Below, piece by piece: positions 14,256 through 18,445 of a stretch of DNA of 18,445 nt. Positions within the stretch are counted from its first letter, which is position 1; each line of letters begins with the position of its first letter. The notes beneath the pieces are model-generated. The model was given only the letters and a program-made list of their open reading frames with translations, was not told the origin of the DNA and did no database searches. The position numbers and the translations under genes are program-made. This stretch comes from an uncultured Acetatifactor sp. (GTDB taxonomy: Bacteria; Bacillota; Clostridia; Lachnospirales; Lachnospiraceae): NCBI GenBank assembly GCA_910586775.1, contig CAJUJN010000084.1, positions 1 through 18,445 on the forward strand. Direction: 5' to 3'.

Positions 14256-14956
14256 ATGCGGCTTGACAAATTCCTTTGTGAAATGAATATCGGAACCAGA
14301 AGCCAGGTAAAAACTTATGTACGGCAGGGACTTGTAACGGTAAACGGTATTCCGGCAAAAAGTGCAGATTTAAAAATCAATGAAAATGCAGATAAAATAA
14401 CATTCAGGGGTCAGAGCCTGCGATACCGTAAATATTCCTACTATATGCTGAACAAACCGCCCGAAGTGGTTTCCGCCACCGCGGATAATACGGCGGATAC
14501 CGTGGTATCCCTCTTAAAAGAGGAAATGCATTCCGGAGATATCTTCCCGGTGGGGCGGCTGGATAAGGACTCACAGGCCTGCTGTTACTCACCAACGACG
14601 GGGAGCTGGCTCACAGACTTCTGTCACCGGCAAAGCATGTGGACAAAACGTACCGGGTGACACTGGAGCATCCCTTAAGCCCGCAGGAGGTGGAAAAACT
14701 GGAGGCAGGTGTAGATATCGGTGAAGAAAAAGCGACGCTGCCGGCCCGTGTTTCGGTAATATCGAATGATACTATCCTGCTGACGATTCAGGAAGGGAAA
14801 TTTCATCAGGTGAAACGTATGATGCTTGCTGTGGGAAACGGAGTTCGAAGTCTGAAGCGGATTTCCTTCGGAGCACTGTGTCTTGACGAAACGTTAAGGG
14901 AAGGGGAGTATCGCGAGCTGACACCTGAGGAAATTAATTCATTAAGAAGTACCTGA
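14256..14956 (+). pseudogene. RsuA-family 16S rRNA pseudouridine synthase, broken by a one-base frameshift
   Basis: ATG 14256 has a close ribosome site (GAGGA, 14246-14250). The first frame gives an S4 domain (MRLDKFLCEMNIGTRSQVK, then YVRQGLVTVNG), then YYMLNKPPEVVSA and the catalytic loop FPVGRLDKDS with Asp103. At about 14574 the expected GLLLLTNDGELAHRLLSPAK continues only in another frame, beginning GGC at 14576. Inserting one base there, such as a third G in CAGGCC, restores a protein of about 233 aa, the family length, ending at 14956. The first frame alone stops at 14658-14660, losing half the catalytic domain. Everything else is intact, so the shift is recent, programmed or a sequencing error. 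Divergent from the ylbJ-like gene. Confidence 0.85.
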
Positions 14957-15073
14957 CACTTTGTTACGCAGTTACTGCACGTTATACTCTGCAGACGGCA
15001 ATTATTTGCGTTTGTGGGTATAAGTACATTTGCAGTCATATGATATAACAAGTCACTGTGGAGAAGAGAGAAT

Positions 15074-15730
15074 ATGAAACACAAAATGCTGCAGAATATT
15101 GACGCGGTTATCTTTGACATGGACGGCTCCCTGGTGGATTCCATGTGGATGTGGCGCGCCATAGATATTGAATACCTGGGCCGTTTCGGAATTCCTCTGC
15201 CGGAGAGCCTGCAGGCGGATATTGAAGGCATGAGCTTCAGGGAAACCGCATTATATTTTAAGGAACATTTTCCCATACCGAATTCCGTGGAAGAAATCAT
15301 GCAGACCTGGAACCGGATGGCATGGGATAAATATATTTATGAAGTACCGCTGAAAGAAGGAATTCCGGAATTCTTAAAAGGCTGTAAGGAAAACGGCATT
15401 GCGTTGGGCATAGCTACAAGCAATTCCCGGGAACTGGCGGAAAATGTTGCTCAGGTTCACCGGCTGCGGGACTATTTCACCTGCATTGTTACGGGCAGCG
15501 ACGTGGAGTACGGAAAACCGGCTCCTGATATCTACCTGAAAGCGGCTGACGAGCTGATGGCGGCTCCGGCAAGATGCCTTGTATTCGAGGATATTGTGGC
15601 GGGAATCCTTGCCGGCAAAAATGCCGGAATGCGTGTCTGCGCCGTGGCGGACGCATATTCGGAGCCTGATGCGGATAGAAAGAAAATACTTGCAGATTAC
15701 TATATTGATGACTTTTTTAACTTGTTTTAA
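15074..15730 (+). CDS. HAD-superfamily phosphatase, beta-phosphoglucomutase-like (HAD-IA)
   Basis: This encodes 218 aa, with a purine-rich ribosome site (GGAGAAGAGAG). The HAD motifs are complete: motif I FDMDGSLVDS with nucleophile D15 and general acid D17 (Ser where Thr is usual), motif II IATSNS near residue 115, motif III Lys in YGKPAPDIYL near 140, and motif IV VFEDIVAGILAGKNAG near 170. An alpha-helical cap lies between motifs I and II. Enzymes of this type hydrolyse small phosphate esters or interconvert sugar phosphates; the cap here does not let me choose the substrate. It follows the pseudouridine synthase after 117 nt and precedes a dehydrogenase by 38 nt in the same direction. Confidence 0.93.
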   Translation: MKHKMLQNIDAVIFDMDGSLVDSMWMWRAIDIEYLGRFGIPLPESLQADIEGMSFRETALYFKEHFPIPNSVEEIMQTWNRMAWDKYIYEVPLKEGIPEFLKGCKENGIALGIATSNSRELAENVAQVHRLRDYFTCIVTGSDVEYGKPAPDIYLKAADELMAAPARCLVFEDIVAGILAGKNAGMRVCAVADAYSEPDADRKKILADYYIDDFFNLF

Positions 15731-15768
15731 AGACCGTATTCAAAAATGTAGTCAGAAAGGGGCAGACT

Positions 15769-16542
15769 ATGAACATAATGATTATAACAGGCGCCTCCTC
15801 CGGTATCGGAAGGGAATTCGCTGTGCAGATGGATAAATATTTCGACTGCCTGGATGAATTCTGGTTAGTGGCGAGAGACCGCAGCAGGCTGGCACAGCTT
15901 GCGAAGAGCCTGAAACACAACGCAAGGATTTTTGCAATGGATATTACAGATAAGGAAAAGTTTGCCGACCTGGAGGATGCTGTTTTCCGTCACAAAGCAG
16001 TCGTCAGAATGCTCATTAACTGTGCGGGATACGGCATAATGGGTGACTTCTGTGAACAGGACAGAGCGCAGGAGCTTGGCATGGTCCGCCTGAACTGCGA
16101 AGCCCTGACGGAGATGACCCACCGCATGATTCCCTATATGAGAGAGGGCAGCCGTATACTCCAGATGGCTTCCAGCGCGGCCTTTCTGCCCCAGCCGTAT
16201 TTTGCGGTCTATGCCGCTACAAAAGCTTATGTGCTGAGTTTTTCACGGGCGCTGGGGGAGGAGTTGAAAAGCGCCGGCATCTATGTCACGGCTGTCTGCC
16301 CCGGTCCGGTGGATACACCGTTTTTTGATATTGCGGAAGAGCATGGCTCCACGCTGGCTTTGAAAAAATATACTATGGTTTCCGCCAAAAAGGTGGTGTC
16401 ACTTGCCTTAAAGGATTCTTTGCACAGGCGTTCCATGTCGGTATGCAGCCTGCCCATAAAATCATTTTTACTCTTGACGAAAACAGTACCGCACCATGTC
16501 ATTTTAGAGGTCATGGAGCGGATAAAGCGGAAAGGACACTGA
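15769..16542 (+). CDS. short-chain dehydrogenase/reductase (SDR)
   Basis: This encodes 257 aa with ribosome site AAAGGGG (15755-15762 region). It has the classical SDR layout: cofactor-binding TGASSGIG at residues 7-14, an acidic MDIT after strand 3 (57-60), NCAG at 84-87, active-site Ser near 135-136, and Tyr148-x-x-x-Lys152 in YAATK. The PGPVDTPFF segment near 180-188 is typical. It resembles DltE/YqjQ-like oxidoreductases of Firmicutes. The C-terminal part (KSFLLLTKTVPHHV) is hydrophobic, perhaps for membrane or lipid association. The cofactor is probably NADP(H), since Arg36 and Arg38 follow strand 2. Next gene starts 2 nt after the stop. Confidence 0.94.
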   Translation: MNIMIITGASSGIGREFAVQMDKYFDCLDEFWLVARDRSRLAQLAKSLKHNARIFAMDITDKEKFADLEDAVFRHKAVVRMLINCAGYGIMGDFCEQDRAQELGMVRLNCEALTEMTHRMIPYMREGSRILQMASSAAFLPQPYFAVYAATKAYVLSFSRALGEELKSAGIYVTAVCPGPVDTPFFDIAEEHGSTLALKKYTMVSAKKVVSLALKDSLHRRSMSVCSLPIKSFLLLTKTVPHHVILEVMERIKRKGH

Positions 16543-16544
16543 GG

Positions 16545-17129
16545 ATGCAGTTAAAAAGATTATTTTCCACAGACAGTGTAAAAGGAACCAGAAATTATCT
16601 GACTACGCAAAAAAAATATGAGGTACTTCGTACAGTGCTCTATTTCGGCATTTCGCTGTCCCTGTTCGCTGCCGGCTATATCCAGACGGGCAGCAGGGGA
16701 AATCTGCTGTCAATCGTCGCGGTTCTGGGATGCCTCCCCGCCAGCAAAAGTATGGTTGGAGCGATTATGTTCTTCCGCTTTCAAAGCTGTCAGGAGCACA
16801 CTGCCGCAGAGATAGAACAGCACAGCCAGGGGCTCAGCTGCCTCTATGATATGGTGTTTACTTCCTATAAGAAGAATTATGCGGTCAGCCACCTGACGGT
16901 CTGTGGGAATACGGTATGCGGTTTTTCGGAGAACAGTAAGTTTGAAGAAGATGAATTCAACAAGCACATTGGGAATATCCTGAAGATGGACGGGCATAAG
17001 AATGTCACAGTTAAGATATTTACGAATTTGTCCCGATATACGGAGAGAATGGAACAGATGAAGACGCTGGATGCAGCCGAAAAGGAGACCAGAGCCGTCA
17101 TTACAACTTTGAAAAGTGTGGCACTCTAA
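16545..17129 (+). CDS. conserved membrane protein of unknown function, two transmembrane helices
   Basis: The frame is open from 16443, but ATG 16545 is the likely start: it lies 2 nt after the dehydrogenase stop and has AAAGGA (16531-16536) upstream. The result is 194 aa. Residues about 30-50 (RTVLYFGISLSLFAAGYIQ) and 56-80 (LLSIVAVLGCLPASKSMVGAIMFF) form two membrane helices joined by a short loop. The C-terminal 115 aa are soluble, charged and include VSHLTVCGNTVCGFSE and VTVKIFTNLSRYTERM. I do not know its function. Tight spacing with the dehydrogenase suggests co-translation. Confidence 0.8.
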   Translation: MQLKRLFSTDSVKGTRNYLTTQKKYEVLRTVLYFGISLSLFAAGYIQTGSRGNLLSIVAVLGCLPASKSMVGAIMFFRFQSCQEHTAAEIEQHSQGLSCLYDMVFTSYKKNYAVSHLTVCGNTVCGFSENSKFEEDEFNKHIGNILKMDGHKNVTVKIFTNLSRYTERMEQMKTLDAAEKETRAVITTLKSVAL

Positions 17130-17171
17130 TCCCATACTGTAAGGCAAACGGTAACTTCGGAAAGGAACGTA

Positions 17172-18230
17172 ATGAAATCGGTAACCATCGGGAAAAATCA
17201 GGCCGGACAGCGCCTGGATAAATTTTTACATAAGTATCTTCCCCTTGCCGGAGACGGTTTTCTGCACAAAATGCTCCGCAAGAAAAATATTACTCTGAAC
17301 GGAAAAAAGGCTGAGGGCAAGGAAATACTTGCTCTGAATGACGAAGTCTGCATCTTCTTTTCCGACGAAACTTTTGCGAAGTTTGCAGGTACATCGGCAG
17401 TTGGCTCCGGTACAAAGCATGACGCTTCCGGAACTTCCAAAGCGTCAGCATCGGCGCTCCCTATGAAAGCTTACGAAAGACTGAGCGGAATTACCATATT
17501 ATATGAAGATGAAGACTGCCTGATATTAAATAAGCCCTCCGGCCTGCTGACCCAGAAAGCGGTACCGGAAGATGTCAGTTTGAACGAATGGCTTATCGGA
17601 TATCTTTTATCGCAAAGACAAATTTCGGAGGAAGAGCTCAGGTCTTTCCGCCCTTCTGTCTGCAACCGCCTGGACAGGAATACCAGCGGCATCGTGCTCT
17701 GCGGCAAAAGCCTGGCCGGACTGCAATATCTGAGCAGATGTGTCAGAGAGCGTTCCGTCGGAAAATTTTACCGGGCCATATGCGCAGGGGCAATGCTGGA
17801 GGCAGGAACAGTACAAGGCTATTTGGTAAAAGACACGGTCAGGAACCTTGTGACGGTATCCTCCACGCCTCCGGCTGCTCCTGAAAACGAAAAAGCTTCC
17901 CTTATCCACACCGCCTATTCGCCGTTGGCTGTTACGGATGACTATACCCTGCTGGAAGTGGAACTGATCACCGGAAAAAGCCATCAAATCCGCGCCCATC
18001 TGGCAAGCATGGGGCATCCGCTGATAGGGGATTACAAATATGGTTCGGAATCCGTAAATCGTACCCTGAAGAAACATTTTAACCTGGAGCATCATCTGCT
18101 TCACGCCTGCCGGGTTACATTCCCGGAAGCCGCATCAGGGCCGGGAATGCTGCTGAGCGGACGGGCGATATACGCTCCCTGTCCCGACATTTTTCAGAGA
18201 CTGGAGGAAGCCCTTTTTCCTTCTATGTAA
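17172..18230 (+). CDS. RluA-family pseudouridine synthase (RluC/RluD-like)
   Basis: This encodes 352 aa. It converts uridine to pseudouridine, most likely in 23S rRNA. Residues 1-60 form an S4 RNA-binding domain (GQRLDKFLHKYLPLAG and MLRKKNITLNGKKAEG), followed by a low-complexity Ser/Ala/Thr/Gly linker at about 74-97. The catalytic domain contains YEDEDCLILNKPSG and the motif NRLDRNTSGIVL with nucleophile Asp168, then KFYRAICAG and the conserved end HQIRAHLASMGHPLIGDYKYG. The layout is that of RluC/RluD, but the target uridines cannot be read from sequence. It is the second pseudouridine synthase in this stretch, alongside the frameshifted RsuA-type gene. Confidence 0.94.
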   Translation: MKSVTIGKNQAGQRLDKFLHKYLPLAGDGFLHKMLRKKNITLNGKKAEGKEILALNDEVCIFFSDETFAKFAGTSAVGSGTKHDASGTSKASASALPMKAYERLSGITILYEDEDCLILNKPSGLLTQKAVPEDVSLNEWLIGYLLSQRQISEEELRSFRPSVCNRLDRNTSGIVLCGKSLAGLQYLSRCVRERSVGKFYRAICAGAMLEAGTVQGYLVKDTVRNLVTVSSTPPAAPENEKASLIHTAYSPLAVTDDYTLLEVELITGKSHQIRAHLASMGHPLIGDYKYGSESVNRTLKKHFNLEHHLLHACRVTFPEAASGPGMLLSGRAIYAPCPDIFQRLEEALFPSM

Positions 18231-18313
18231 GTACAAATTTACTTCTTCCACGGTATACTCGCGAGCGCATTCATTTTTGAAGCCCCCGTATCGCTGTTTG
18301 CTTCGGCCTGCGT

Positions 18314-18360
18314 GAAATCCCGGGATTATATGGCTATTGCCGGCTGAATCCCAAGATTTC
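18314..18360 (-). repeat. 14-bp hairpin, best formed by a minus-strand transcript
   Basis: Bases 18347-18360 and 18314-18327 form a 14-bp stem. In a minus-strand RNA (GAAATCTTGGGATT with AATCCCGGGATTTC) all 14 positions pair, two as G-U, whereas in the plus strand those two become C-A mismatches. The 19-nt loop has an inner GGC/GCC pair. A second minus-strand hairpin is possible at 18279-18304 (GAAGC/GCTTC). The edge region 18231-18445 has no convincing gene; it could hold the 5' leader or small RNA of a minus-strand unit or an intergenic repeat. Confidence 0.5.
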
Positions 18361-18445
18361 GATTTCCATTGGCTGCCGGGAAGCTTGCTTACTTATCCCT
18401 AGATGAGAGAAAAAGTAGTACCACATGAAATTTTTCCTCACCAAA

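Noticed and set aside
14639..14956. Independent 105-aa gene starting at ATG 14639
   Set aside because: Its frame already carries conserved pseudouridine synthase sequence upstream of that ATG (from 14576), so it is the second half of the frameshifted gene.
16443..16544. Upstream extension of the two-helix membrane protein into the dehydrogenase gene
   Set aside because: The extra residues are dehydrogenase codons in another frame, and ATG 16545 has the better ribosome site and position.
18236..18400. Possible minus-strand small gene reading RYGGFKNECAREYTVEEVN near the right edge
   Set aside because: The frame has no start codon with a ribosome site and is preceded by an in-frame stop near 18390; the hairpins suggest RNA structure instead.

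Overview
The window looks like a chromosomal segment of an anaerobic, low-to-mid GC Firmicute, most likely of the Lachnospiraceae/Clostridia. The reasons are strong AGGAGG-type ribosome binding sites, frequent 4-bp gene overlaps, a large lipoprotein with a solute-binding domain, the conserved rsmD-coaD order with a YlbJ-type membrane protein nearby (as in Bacillus and Clostridia), and the remnant of an IS256-type transposase like those common in gut Lachnospiraceae. All assignments come from reading the translations; no database search was run.

Left part (1-7322): an AT-rich small secreted protein with paired CxxC motifs (170-622). Next is an 806-aa lipoprotein with a likely beta-propeller half and a solute-binding half (893-3313), with its own sigma-A promoter and a strong terminator at 3377-3424. 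The following 260 nt contain a tandem direct repeat that fits a LytTR binding site (3434-3463), weak promoter boxes and mutually exclusive hairpins. Then come a LytTR regulator whose receiver domain lacks conserved switch residues (3686-4405) and a three-gene ABC exporter of the COG4586/COG4587/COG3694 type (4552-7322). The simplest reading is a self-regulated LytTR-ABC export module, with the upstream lipoprotein possibly acting as a surface partner.

Middle part (7323-11605): a short remnant of an IS256-family transposase 5' end with two inverted repeats, a well-formed sigma-A promoter, and a type IIA topoisomerase subunit A (7638-9878) with no subunit B gene in the window. These are followed by rsmD, coaD and a coiled-coil protein, the last three joined by 4-bp overlaps.

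Right part (11606-18445): a membrane-tethered N-acetylmuramoyl-L-alanine amidase whose first codons lie in three consecutive hairpins. It converges on, and overlaps by 46 bp, a minus-strand YlbJ-like membrane protein. A plus-strand run follows: a RsuA-type pseudouridine synthase broken by a one-base frameshift, a HAD phosphatase, a short-chain dehydrogenase, an unknown two-helix membrane protein and a RluA-family pseudouridine synthase. The last 215 nt have no convincing gene but hold a 14-bp stem whose G-U pairs indicate a minus-strand transcript.

The best candidates for something undescribed are the LytTR/pseudo-receiver/structured-leader/ABC module, the amidase hairpin cluster and the structured element at the right edge. 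No CRISPR array, tRNA or rRNA was seen.
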